From the NCBI GenBank assembly GCA_963920525.1, contig OY986436.1, forward strand, positions 96,359,701-96,423,700: 64,000 nucleotides of DNA, written 5' to 3'. The stretch's first letter is position 1, and every line of letters begins with the position of its first letter. Positions 30,850-39,807 of the stretch are shown one piece after another. The position numbers were made by a program, and so were the translations under genes. The notes under the pieces were generated by a model that saw nothing but the letters and a program-made list of their open reading frames with translations, was not told the DNA's origin and searched no databases. This DNA is from Dichetophora obliterata (taxonomy: Eukaryota; Arthropoda; Insecta; Diptera; Sciomyzidae).

Positions 30850-32667
30850 CTATATAATTATATTAGCTTCTTTCAACTCTTCAATGATAGATATTATTTC
30901 GTTATTATGGTTATTATGTCCAGCAGTTGATGATGATATAAGTAATCGTAATCTTTCAACTAATTCATTGGGATCATCCCAATACTCATAGTTCGATTTA
31001 TTGTTAATGAACTTTAAAACTTTAAGACCTTGTCCACGTATCAATGCGCTTGGTAAATTGAATATTTTCCTTATTATACGTTGATATTTATAAGATTTTG
31101 TTCCTTTAATTTGATTGTTTGAATTATAATTACGTCTATGAGCATTTGTAGATAATAAAATATCTTTATAATTTTGTAAATCCCGTTTAGTGAAATGAAG
31201 GGGATTTGCATGAAAAACTAATTCAAATAGACCAGGTGTCATCTGCCATTTATATTTTCCAACAGAAATTTTATTTTCATTAGGAATTTTTAAAAGTTCT
31301 TTCCCATATCTCCATCTACCCAATGAATCTATATTAAATCCATATACTTTATCCAATTTTTTACTATCTTTAAGTATTTGAATGTTTTGTTGTAGAGAAT
31401 TGTGCTTATCTCGATTATTTTCTAATTGTTTAAGGTGTTTATAATCTGTGTTTAACTGATCATTAGCCTTACGTTTAAAATGTTTATGTCTTGTCCATAG
31501 TTCTCGATCATTTTCAATATCTCTTCTTACTCTGTTTTCATTTTGTATTTCATTTTCTATCAAATTGTGAGTTTCCTCATTATTATTATTATTGATTTTG
31601 TTATTGTTTTTATTTTGAGAATTGAGAATTTCGTCTGATATAATGGGATGATAAATTTTTTTAATTTTATTTTTTAATTGTTTTTTAAATTTTAAATGTT
31701 TCTTTATTTTTAATTTCTTATTCGTTTTTTCTTCTTTGTTTGTGCTATCGATATAATTTTTTTCATATCTTACAGGTACTAAATCATTACCAATATCATG
31801 AATTTTGACGTTTGTATTTAACTTGGATATTTTGTTAGCATATTTCTCTTGTTGCAATGAATGTTTGTTCTTATTGTGAAGATCTCTTAATCGTTGTTTA
31901 AAATTTTGTTGCAACCCTTTGTTTTTTCGTTTTATAATAATTTGTTTTTTAACCCTTTGTTTTGTTTCATTTTCAAAGTCAGATTCAGATTCTGTATTAT
32001 AATTTATTTTGTTTTTGCATTCAACATCATTATTTAGTATATTTTCATTATCAAAATCAGATTCTGACCTTACATTATAATTATCATAGCCTTTGTTTTT
32101 TGCATCAGCATATCCATTATCATTTTTTAAGTCTTTATCAAATTCTACTGTTTGAATGTTGGGGTGTTTGGTGTTTGAACGTTGATAATGTTTTAAAGAC
32201 TTTGCTAATTCATTTTCAATGTTGGGTTTTATCTTGCTTGTATGCTGATATGGTTTGTTATGTCTTAGTTTATTTTTGTTCAATAAACTACGCTTTTTTA
32301 AAATTGTTTTATCATTCATTGCTGTGTCAAGTGTTGATAGATATTGTGGATCAACATTTAAGTTCACATTTTGAGTAGATTTTTGTGGCATACCATCATC
32401 AATATCATCCCAAAACATTTCTTCAATATTTTCTTTTTTCTTTTTAGCAAGATCGTTAGTGCGTTTGTTTTCTTTGTTATATTCATTGTGTTCATCTTTA
32501 TTAAGCTTTCCAATTATTTCATTCAATGGCTTTGAAATGGGTTGAAATGTATTTTCAAGCAATTTAACTCGATCTATTTCACCTAATTTTATTTCCTTTA
32601 ATTTTTCTTTTAAGATTTTCCGAGTGTTAGCAAGGTTTGTTAAAACATTAAGGCTTGTATTTTTCAT
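30850..32667 (-). CDS. Large conserved Polinton protein of unknown role (605 aa)
   Basis: The N-terminus is a short helical segment. Residues about 50-420 are low-complexity, Lys/Asn/Glu-rich and probably disordered. The conserved part is C-terminal: MTPGLFELVFHANP, a TNAHRRNY turn, then YEYWDDPNELVERLRLL at about 562-576 and a final NNEIISIIEELKEANI helix. I associate this C-terminal signature with a protein carried by many metazoan Polintons/adintoviruses, but know no proven function. Its position at the head of the leftward virion block suggests a structural or assembly role. A triple 22-bp repeat occupies its promoter region (32696-32761). Confidence 0.75.
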   Translation of the reverse strand: MKNTSLNVLTNLANTRKILKEKLKEIKLGEIDRVKLLENTFQPISKPLNEIIGKLNKDEHNEYNKENKRTNDLAKKKKENIEEMFWDDIDDGMPQKSTQNVNLNVDPQYLSTLDTAMNDKTILKKRSLLNKNKLRHNKPYQHTSKIKPNIENELAKSLKHYQRSNTKHPNIQTVEFDKDLKNDNGYADAKNKGYDNYNVRSESDFDNENILNNDVECKNKINYNTESESDFENETKQRVKKQIIIKRKNKGLQQNFKQRLRDLHNKNKHSLQQEKYANKISKLNTNVKIHDIGNDLVPVRYEKNYIDSTNKEEKTNKKLKIKKHLKFKKQLKNKIKKIYHPIISDEILNSQNKNNNKINNNNNEETHNLIENEIQNENRVRRDIENDRELWTRHKHFKRKANDQLNTDYKHLKQLENNRDKHNSLQQNIQILKDSKKLDKVYGFNIDSLGRWRYGKELLKIPNENKISVGKYKWQMTPGLFELVFHANPLHFTKRDLQNYKDILLSTNAHRRNYNSNNQIKGTKSYKYQRIIRKIFNLPSALIRGQGLKVLKFINNKSNYEYWDDPNELVERLRLLISSSTAGHNNHNNEIISIIEELKEANIII

Positions 32668-32695
32668 GATTATTGTTTCTGTGAGCTTTCTAAAA

Positions 32696-32761
32696 TCTGA
32701 TACTTATCTGGTTTATATCTGATACTGATCTGGTATATATCTGATACTGATCTGAGGTGTA
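32696..32761. promoter_or_regulatory. Three tandem 22-bp repeats upstream of the 605-aa gene
   Basis: Three consecutive 22-bp units begin TCTGATACT(T/G)ATCTG. They lie in the 113-bp gap between the ATPase stop and the ATG at 32667. Such direct repeats at a promoter are a plausible binding array for an element-encoded or host factor (inference). Confidence 0.7.
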
Positions 32762-32780
32762 ACAGGTGGTGATGTGATTT

Positions 32781-33473
32781 TTATATATGTATGAAATTAT
32801 CAAAACCTTTTCGATACCGACCCTTGTTTATAGTATCATCTTTATTTATCACAACAAAACCATACTTTTCTTTCCAACATTCATTACAAATCTTTATAAA
32901 CATTCTGAAATCCATGTCTCCAATAACATGATCATTGAAAATATGTTTTAAATTCATTTCATCTTGTTTGAATATAATAATCATGTTTGCATTATCACGT
33001 ATTAAATGCTTAGGAATTTTTGTATAGGTTTGGCACAAATAAAAACAATCAATTTGTTTATGACGACCCATACAAAAATATTTTCGTATAGTGCTTTGTT
33101 TGTCACAAATAACATCATCAAAAATGAAAATTGAATTTGGTTTAGCTTTATCTGGACTTATAACATCTTCATTTTCTGAGAAAGTATAGAGATTTATTCC
33201 TTTTATTGGCACAATGAGTTTCTTTAAATATTCGTATTTTGGTTGATATAAAGATTTTGAATATATGTATATGTTTTTAAACTTTAAGCCATTTGGATCC
33301 ACAATAAGACTAATCATGGCGTTAGTTTTACCACAATTTGATGGTCCAACAAATAATGCTCGTATTGAATTAGGTAAAAGAGGACTGTGAACAATTTTGC
33401 TTATTTTATCGCTATCATTAAATAAGTCAGCATTATGAACATTAAGCTGAATACGTTGTTTAATTAACCTCAT
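32781..33473 (-). CDS. FtsK/HerA-type genome-packaging ATPase (230 aa)
   Basis: It would pump element DNA into the capsid. The Walker A motif is GPSNCGKT at residues 43-50 and the Walker B is SIFIFDDV at 114-121. The GPS-x-x-GK(T/S) form and small size match the A32-like packaging ATPases of Polintons and large DNA viruses. The frame continues upstream to a TTG at 33506, but the ATG at 33473 gives a start like its relatives. It is divergent to the PLA2 gene, with about 100 bp between the two starts serving both. All key residues are present. Confidence 0.92.
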   Translation of the reverse strand: MRLIKQRIQLNVHNADLFNDSDKISKIVHSPLLPNSIRALFVGPSNCGKTNAMISLIVDPNGLKFKNIYIYSKSLYQPKYEYLKKLIVPIKGINLYTFSENEDVISPDKAKPNSIFIFDDVICDKQSTIRKYFCMGRHKQIDCFYLCQTYTKIPKHLIRDNANMIIIFKQDEMNLKHIFNDHVIGDMDFRMFIKICNECWKEKYGFVVINKDDTINKGRYRKGFDNFIHI

Positions 33474-33572
33474 TTTGAATACTATATTAAATGAAATATA
33501 AATCAATCATATATAACTATAATCATCATTCCCTTTTTATACTCACAACCAACTGTTAATTTTATTTTGAAA
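33474..33572. promoter_or_regulatory. Shared divergent promoter region between ATPase and PLA2 genes
   Basis: This 99-bp AT-rich gap separates the divergent starts. A TTTTTATACTC box near 33536 lies about 35 bp upstream of the rightward ATG. On the minus strand ATATATGATTGATTTATATTTC lies upstream of the leftward ATG. Both could serve as TATA-type elements. Confidence 0.45.
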
Positions 33573-34433
33573 ATGGGTATAATATACAAAGATAATACAC
33601 ATCGGCAACAGTTGAAAAGAGGATATGGTTTCATAAACAACTTAATAAATTCATTGCCAGTTGAACTTCATTTGCCGGGATATCAATTTTGTGGACCAGG
33701 AACAAAACTTCAAAAACGTTTAGAAAGAGGTGATAAGGGTATTAATCCATTAGATGCGGCTTGTAAGGAGCATGATATTGCATATTCACAATCAAAAGAT
33801 ATAAACACACGGCATCAGGCTGATAATATTTTATCTGAGAAAGCTTGGCAAAGAGTTACATCCAAAGATAGCGATTTGAAAGAACGTGCGTACGCTTGGT
33901 TCGTAACAAATGCAATGAAAACAAAAGTTAAATTTGGAATGGGTATTAAGAGAAACAAGGACAAAAGTAAATCGAAAAGAAGGCAAACCAAGCGCAAAAA
34001 GTATAAAAACCCTAAAGTGAATCGAGAGAAACTCTTTTCGTTAGCAGTTAAAAAGGGTGTAAAAATGTTGATAAAAAAGAAACCTAATTCATTCAGTGAT
34101 GCTTATAAAATAGCCCATAAAGCTGTACAGTCAAGTTTTAAACGAAAAAAATCTCAAGTTAATATACCACGAGTAATCCCAGTTCCAAAAATAGGTGGAG
34201 TTTTACCACTAATACCCATTTTAACAGCACTAGGTGCTCTTGGAGGTATAGCTTCTGGAGGATCAGCTGTAGCAAAAGCTATAAATGATATAAAAAATGG
34301 AAAAGAACAATTAGCTGAAGCTACTCGTCACAATAGATATATGGAGTCAATAGCTATGGGTAAAGGTCTATTTCTAAAACCTTATAAAGAAGGATATGGT
34401 TTGTTTTTACGACCTCAGTCAAAAAACTCTTAA
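33573..34433 (+). CDS. Phospholipase A2-domain minor virion protein (286 aa)
   Basis: It probably helps the particle cross host membranes. The N-terminal domain has the parvovirus VP1-type PLA2 signature: calcium loop YQFCGPGT at 37-44 and the catalytic pair in CKEHD at 64-68 (H67, D68). A strongly basic stretch at about 125-150 follows. Next comes a Gly/Ala-rich hydrophobic segment at about 207-232 (GGVLPLIPILTALGALGG), which could be membrane-active, then a helix and a GKGLFLKPYKEGYGLFLRP tail. The frame opens at a TTG two codons earlier; the ATG at 33573 is the credible start. The stop is preceded by A AAA AAC in frame, and the protease frame continues in -1. Confidence 0.88.
   Translation: MGIIYKDNTHRQQLKRGYGFINNLINSLPVELHLPGYQFCGPGTKLQKRLERGDKGINPLDAACKEHDIAYSQSKDINTRHQADNILSEKAWQRVTSKDSDLKERAYAWFVTNAMKTKVKFGMGIKRNKDKSKSKRRQTKRKKYKNPKVNREKLFSLAVKKGVKMLIKKKPNSFSDAYKIAHKAVQSSFKRKKSQVNIPRVIPVPKIGGVLPLIPILTALGALGGIASGGSAVAKAINDIKNGKEQLAEATRHNRYMESIAMGKGLFLKPYKEGYGLFLRPQSKNS
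34421..34427 (+). promoter_or_regulatory. Candidate -1 ribosomal frameshift heptamer, A AAA AAC
   Basis: In the PLA2 frame the bases read TC-A AAA AAC TCT TAA. The canonical X XXY YYZ slippery heptamer is therefore in phase, two codons before the stop. A -1 slip enters the protease frame, which has no stop from here through the protease. No strong stem is obvious; TTAAGAAA (34430-34437) can pair with TTTCTTAA near 34488. Confidence 0.5.
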
Positions 34434-34471
34434 GAAAGCTACCTAAAAGACCATTAACCGATGTGGATTTA

Positions 34472-34792
34472 ATGAAATATTGTAAATTTCTTAAATATTT
34501 TAGAGGAATTTTTATGAGAGATTCTTTACCGACAAAACCGTATACTCAAGAATGTGGTATTCTCAATTTAGATGATGTTAACGGACCCGGTACTCATTGG
34601 GTAGCTTACTATAAAAATAAAAACTATAAGGAATATTTTGATAGCTTTGGAAACTTGCAACCCCCATTAGAACTCATCAATTACTTAAAGACGCCAATAT
34701 ATTACAACTATGAACAAAAACAAAAATACAACACAGTTATTTGTGGTCAATTATGTTTACAATTTTTATTTCAAAAATATAATATTACATAG
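34472..34792 (+). CDS. Adenain-like cysteine protease (106 aa from first ATG)
   Basis: It would mature capsid precursors. Counting from the ATG at 34472, the triad is H42 (GPGTHWVAYY), D57 (YFDSFG) and C91 (VICGQLCLQFLF). Q84 lies seven residues before the Cys, as in adenovirus protease, where it helps form the oxyanion hole. The frame is open upstream through 34424, and the upstream residues (a Leu/Lys-rich stretch ending PLTDVDLM) look protein-like. Translation may therefore begin as a -1 frameshift product of the PLA2 gene rather than at this ATG. It is 38 bp after the PLA2 stop. It is short, but the core is complete. Confidence 0.85.
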   Translation: MKYCKFLKYFRGIFMRDSLPTKPYTQECGILNLDDVNGPGTHWVAYYKNKNYKEYFDSFGNLQPPLELINYLKTPIYYNYEQKQKYNTVICGQLCLQFLFQKYNIT

Positions 34793-35047
34793 TATGTTCA
34801 CTTATTGATAATATAAAAAATAAAATAATTATCTTAAAACTGTTTTCCACAAGTGAATTTTTATTAAATAACAAATTGTCTTCTGCGGTTTCTGATAAGC
34901 AGTTGCATAAAATTTTCCCATCAATGCTTGGGAAAATAACAAATTGCCTTCTGCGGTTTTGTTGATAGTAGCACTCAAAGGGTTTAATTAAAACTTTTTG
35001 CTATATAAAGTTCTCCAAAAACAGCACAGTTTACACATAATTAAAAA
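34793..35047. repeat. Internal copy of the subterminal repeat plus promoter of the 141-aa gene
   Basis: Positions 34867-34968 carry two units of the TCTTCTGCGGTTT...GATAAGCAGTTG repeat otherwise found near the element end. A TATA-like CTATATAAAG follows at 35001-35010, about 40 bp before the ATG at 35048. Confidence 0.7.
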
Positions 35048-35473
35048 ATGGAAAATATCAACATGGATGAATTCGATGAGCACTTTTACTGTGATCCAAA
35101 AAATTATCGCATCACCACCCCGGAACCTTTTTTTTGGTTGACAACGACAGACTGTCATCTTGGGAACTACAGCCATTTTAAATACATTTGGGAGCATCCA
35201 CGATTCATAGATGTCTTTACTCTGGCGCTTCAACCAAATATTGACGAACTCTGCGAGGAAAATGTTAGGACTATGGACGATGCAAATGGCATTCCGAGAA
35301 GCATACTATCAGAATCCAAGGTTATTTTCATGAATCAAATTAAAAAACAAATAGTTACTAAAGTAGAAGTAGTAACTATAGATAGCGATTTTTATGTAAT
35401 CGATTCAACAATATTTTTTTGCGAATTGTCTTTTAGACGATTAAAAATATTTTCTGAAGATATTACATTTTAA
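35048..35473 (+). CDS. Unrecognised Polinton protein (141 aa)
   Basis: I do not recognise it. It is acidic, with an aromatic-rich N-terminal half (EPFFWLTTTDCHLGNY, FKYIWEHPRF) and a C-terminal strand-rich part. It has no signal peptide, membrane segment or metal-binding pattern. It stands alone on the plus strand between the protease and the convergent polymerase gene, with its own TATA-like box at 35001-35010 and AATAAA just after the stop. Base composition is less AT-rich than its neighbours over the first 250 bp. It has a clean start and stop and plausible signals, so I take it as real. Confidence 0.55.
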   Translation: MENINMDEFDEHFYCDPKNYRITTPEPFFWLTTTDCHLGNYSHFKYIWEHPRFIDVFTLALQPNIDELCEENVRTMDDANGIPRSILSESKVIFMNQIKKQIVTKVEVVTIDSDFYVIDSTIFFCELSFRRLKIFSEDITF

Positions 35474-35528
35474 ATAATAAAAATTTCCTTTAAAACATAA
35501 AATTATTTTGTTTTTATTTTTTAAGTTT

Positions 35529-38500
35529 TCAAGCTTTTAATACATTTTTATTTAATAATCTATGATGTCCCCATGCAAGGGTATTAACACCATTTTCTAA
35601 TATATAACGTTTGTCATCAAAATAACTTAATACAATTTTTTCAATTTCTTGTGTATATATCTTATGAATCTTAGATCTAAAAGTTAACATTTTATCATAA
35701 TAAATTTTCTTATTAAATAAACATTTTCTATAATCATCAATACTGAGGGACATCAAAGCTGATTTTTTTACTCCTTTAGCTTTTTTGATATCATTATCGC
35801 CCTCAACACTAATAGAATACATTTTTGCCCTCAAACCAATGAATTCCCTCATTATTTTTCCATTATTTTCATCTTTCATGAGACCTAATACCTTTTTATT
35901 TTGTCGTTCTATCTCATAAGGATTGTTGAGTTTGTAGTCGGATGTGTCAAATTTTAAATGAATGTCAGGTTTAATGTCATTATAGAAGTCTTCAGTCTTA
36001 ATTGAATAGATGAAAGAGTCAGTATCCATATAGCATAAACTTAAGTTCTCTCTAAATTTTGGAAGCATGTAATCATAGTGAAAATCATACATTTTCCATT
36101 TAGAGAGTTCTAGAACTACAAACCCTATATAAATTGGTTTATCATATAGGGTATGTATTCTATTAAGTTGTATTGCTACCATATTTTCGGTAAATCTTGT
36201 AGAGCTATGAAAATTTGGTTTAGCAATTAAGCTTCTTGCTCCCAATCTTTTTCCTCTATTTTCCCACTCGCAAACAATTTTAACATCTTTCCTCTTATCT
36301 ACATTCTCCATGGTTTTACCATAAACAGCATTATTTAATAACTTGAAAAAGTTCTTTTCAAAATCATTTTTAGCTTGCGTTCTATGAAAAGTATTCAAAT
36401 CAATATATTTTTTTAACCATGGCGATTGTTTAAATTTTAAAATTCTGTGAATTTTTTTAAGTTTTATTCCATTTTGTAAACATTGTTGCAAGTTAACATA
36501 ATGAATGATATAATTTGATTTATTATTCAAATCGATTATAAGTTTTTGATGTTTGCCGATCGGGCTTTTTTTATTTTCTGAACAAAACGGTAAGTCATTA
36601 TATATATCATGCATTGCAGAAGATATCTCTAAATCAACTTCTAAAATATATCCTTCACAAGAATCATTAGCATGCTCATTTAACTGAAATGTTGATACAT
36701 CATCAACCCATTCAAAATTTCCTTCAGGCAAATATTGAGACATTGCCCAACCATACAAATTATTGGCATCTAAATACATGAGATAATTTGAGGGTTTTGT
36801 AACATCAAAGTCATCCATATATTTATTATTTGCCTTAACATGTCTATTGGAACATTGCACAATACCTCCCCTTATTCCTTTTTGAATGAATTTAATCATG
36901 TCAATGTCTGTTAGTAGGTCTAATTCAATTTTTGTGTACTTTAACATTGCTCCCCAAGATAGTCCGGGAGCTGTATAATATTGACAAGGATCAAGATTGT
37001 AAATTGATTTACATACTTTTCTAAAATTTTCGAAAACATCAGTAAGAAGTAGAACATCTGTTTTAAGGTACAGTTCTAAGTAATCATGTAGTGTTGTGCA
37101 ATTAAAAGTTGACCATACTTCTTGAGCATGTTCATAGTCGGCAACACTACATTCTTCATTGGTTAATTTATTAAAGAACTTTTCCCTCGGAGGTAAACAT
37201 TCTTCTTGAAGACGTTCCTTTGAATCAAAATAATCATAAGGAAATATACCTTTTTGCTTCAAGAGATTGAATTCGACATCATCGTTAAACGTAGACCGTA
37301 AAATATAAAAATCTCTGTTTGATAAATTATTAACTAAGTTGGATATAGACTAGAAGCCATAAATCTAAAGGAATCTAAAAACCTTAGTTCAACGCTATCA
37401 TCATCATCATCGAAATGTATATGTTTGGAAACTGAGACATATATTTCCTTATTTAGTGGTATTACGTTTATTCTACCAGGAACCGTTGAAAGTTCTTTAA
37501 TAAATAAATGGCAATCATATGAAGAAAGATTGTGGAAAAATATTGGGATGAATTTAGCAATTTTAAAATTTAGATTGCAATCAATATGTGCCGGTCCGCG
37601 ATATTTTCCAGTTAAATGACAATGATCTGCTACTCTATACTCATCCTCTTTAAAACTTTTTTCGCAAATATGACAGTTAGTGTTTTTATTTTGAATATCT
37701 AACTCTAATGGTGTGAGGAAATTCATTGGTTTAATTTTACTTAAATAATTATTATAAATTTCCTTAGCATCGCTAACTAAGGTTTTAATAAAATTAATAG
37801 ATGCATCTTCACCTGTATATATTCTAAACTTATCTAAGGAACTATTAAAACTACACTTAATATAATAACTATATGCGCACGGAATGTGGCTCTGAACTGT
37901 TCTTATTGAACCTGAATTTTGAGTGTTTTCTGATGGTAGAAAACATTCAAAATCCGCATATACTACAAAAGGAACGTCTAACTTATGTTTAAAATTTTGA
38001 AATGCAACCTTACAATTTTCTATATCCGGAACTTTTGTAACTATTCTGTTACATTCCTGTTTGTGTCGTTGTAATTTGTAGCTGGATTCAAAAAACTGCA
38101 AGCACACATTGCACAAATGTATTCGGGTCTTGTGCTTTGTCACTTGATTTTTCAAAAGTCTGAAAATAAAAACAAAACAAATTATATATATATGATAAAT
38201 ATGATATGAATATAATATTTACCTTGAAATGTTCTTGATCCAAATATAGTGAAATTTATCACTTTTCTGAAGCAGAAGTAGATTTATATGTCTACTCTTC
38301 TCTTCCTTTGTGATATAGTACGGTCCAACTATACTCTTAAGCTCTTCATCGTAACCAAAGACATTGATGCTTGTTTCCGGATTATTTTCTTCAAAAATTA
38401 TAACATCTTTGACTCTCAACGGAAAGATAAGTCCTTCAAAGTTGAGAGTTTTACCATTCTTCAAATGTATTATAGAGGATTTTATATTTTCTACATTATA

Positions 38501-39433
38501 ACTCGAACATCTTTGTGGATTAAAAATGAAAGGATGCAAGGCTGATATCATTGCCCATTTAAAACAGTATTCATCAGAATTTTGTATATTTATACAAGCA
38601 TGTTTCTTCAATATATTTTTAGGCAATCGAATATATTGGGAGCCTTTTATTGGCTTGTATTGATTAATATTAATCTCCAAGTGTAAAATTCTGATGAGAG
38701 ACCAACCGCTGTCACGTTCTTGAAATTCTGACATTTTTGTTATTAAATTGTTACGTTTTTTATCAAAAATGGAGTTCAAATCTGTTGATTGTTGAATCAT
38801 CACCATTTTTGTTTGATGAGATTTTATATCAATTGTCATCTCACTATCACACATTTTTACGTATTCGCAAAACAATTCTATATTGAATTTAATGTTGATG
38901 TGTTTCTGTAACATATCCTGAAGAGCTTGTATAACAATTTTTTTAGCGTTATCTAGAAAAATTTCGGCATTCAATAAACCCTCATTGGTATTTTTATATA
39001 TAAATGTTTCTATACGTTCATTAAATACAGACGAAATTCTAGTTAAATGCTCGTTTACTATTTCACCGCTATTGTTTTTATGTGCGTTAGTCCTGATGTG
39101 GTAAGACCAATTCTTTATAATTATATCTTTCTTGCATGCGCTGCAATAGACATTTGGAATTGTATTTGTTACAATCGTCTGAAGTTTTGGTACATTATTT
39201 GATGCTGCTCCCGCTGCTGATGCTGTTAATGTTGATGCAGTTGGTGTTGAAAAAGATGAATGTTGTCGTCTTAAATGTTTCACTAAACTATCATTACGTG
39301 TAAAAAACTTCATGCAAATATCACATTTGTAATGTTCCGATTGTTGACTTTCATGTTTTACTCTCACGTGTCGGTTTAGATTAAACTTTTTCTTAAAGGT
39401 TAATTGACACTTGTCACATTTAAATGAATCCAT
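35529..39433 (-). CDS. Protein-primed family B DNA polymerase, one intron and one frameshift
   Basis: It would replicate the element. Exon 1 (39433-38223) begins with two C2H2 fingers (CDKC...H-x4-H, CDIC...H-x4-H) and a third CSAC-type finger. Exon 2 (from 38159) has another C2H2-like finger, ExoI YADFECF, an endonuclease VII-like Cys/His block (CHIC...DHCH...C), ExoII NLSSYD, ExoIII YLKTD, motif A DANNLYGW, motif B KLLNNAVYGK and motif C YMDTDS. All exonuclease and polymerase catalytic residues I can place are present. A frameshift near 37343-37355 in a TATA tract breaks the frame between ExoII and ExoIII, so this copy would not make full-length protein unless corrected. A TATA-like box precedes the ATG. 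Confidence 0.93.
38160..38222 (-). other. 63-nt spliceosomal intron in the polymerase gene
   Basis: On the minus strand the donor is AAG|GTAAAT at 38222. A pyrimidine-rich stretch TTTTATTTTCAG| ends at 38160. The reading frame is the same on both sides, but the interval contains stops. Removal keeps frame (phase 2) and joins family-typical sequence on both sides. 63 nt is a usual intron size in flies. Confidence 0.8.
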
Positions 39434-39495
39434 TTTTATAAGTTGCTTATTCCGTGTTTGATTGTTTATTGCCGTATTCTTAATGTTTAATAAAT

Positions 39496-39505
39496 TTTTA
39501 TATAC
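39496..39505 (-). promoter_or_regulatory. TATA-like box of the polymerase gene
   Basis: TATATAAAAA on the minus strand lies about 63-72 bp upstream of the ATG at 39433 and 22 bp inside the right TIR edge. Confidence 0.4.
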
Positions 39506-39526
39506 AAATATTTCTGTTTTTAAGGG

Positions 39527-39801
39527 ATTTTATTCAACTTCTTATCAAAACCGCAGAAGACAATTTGTTATTTTCTCAAACATTGAAAAACAAAAATGTT
39601 TACATTTTATACAACTGCTTATCAAAAACCGCAAAACGGACGGACGGACGGACGGAAGGGGGACGGGGGATGGGGCGGGCGACGGACAGAAGTCAAAACC
39701 ACAAAAAACTACCGTCAGCTATGACGCACGCTTCAAAAGCAACCAAGCAAGCAAGCGGCTCCGCTGCTCCGCTGTGCCAGAAACCCCATATCCTACCTAC
39801 T
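39527..39801 (-). repeat. Right terminal inverted repeat of the Polinton
   Basis: Inverted partner of 22378-22652. It ends in CCTACCTACT immediately before AGCACT. Its inner edge lies about 20 bp upstream of the TATA-like box of the polymerase gene. Confidence 0.95.
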
Positions 39802-39807
39802 AGCACT
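39802..39807. repeat. Right 6-bp target-site duplication (AGCACT)
   Basis: Identical to the hexamer at 22372-22377. It follows the terminal ACT of the element. Confidence 0.93.

Larger units (their letters stand above)
22378..39801. mobile_element. Complete Polinton/Maverick (adintovirus-like) element, 17.4 kb
   Basis: This is a self-synthesising, virus-like DNA transposon. Its limits come from the sequence: 275-bp inverted termini, ends 5'-AGTAGGTA and TACCTACT-3', and the hexamer AGCACT directly outside both ends. AG...CT ends, 6-bp duplications, 15-20 kb size and the set polB, integrase, FtsK/HerA ATPase, adenain-like protease and capsid genes are the established hallmarks of Polintons. 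Eleven of its genes run leftward as one block (33.5-23.9 kb), the left-terminal Cys-rich gene and the polymerase also run leftward, and four genes run rightward. The near-identical termini and open capsid genes suggest recent insertion. The polymerase carries one frameshift. The extra PLA2 protein and short penton-small-capsid cluster resemble the adintovirus-like branch (inference). Confidence 0.96.

Noticed and set aside
37334..38155. Polymerase pieces starting independently at 38155 and 37262
   Set aside because: Both apparent starts are TTG codons inside polB. The first break is an intron and the second a frameshift, so these are not separate genes.
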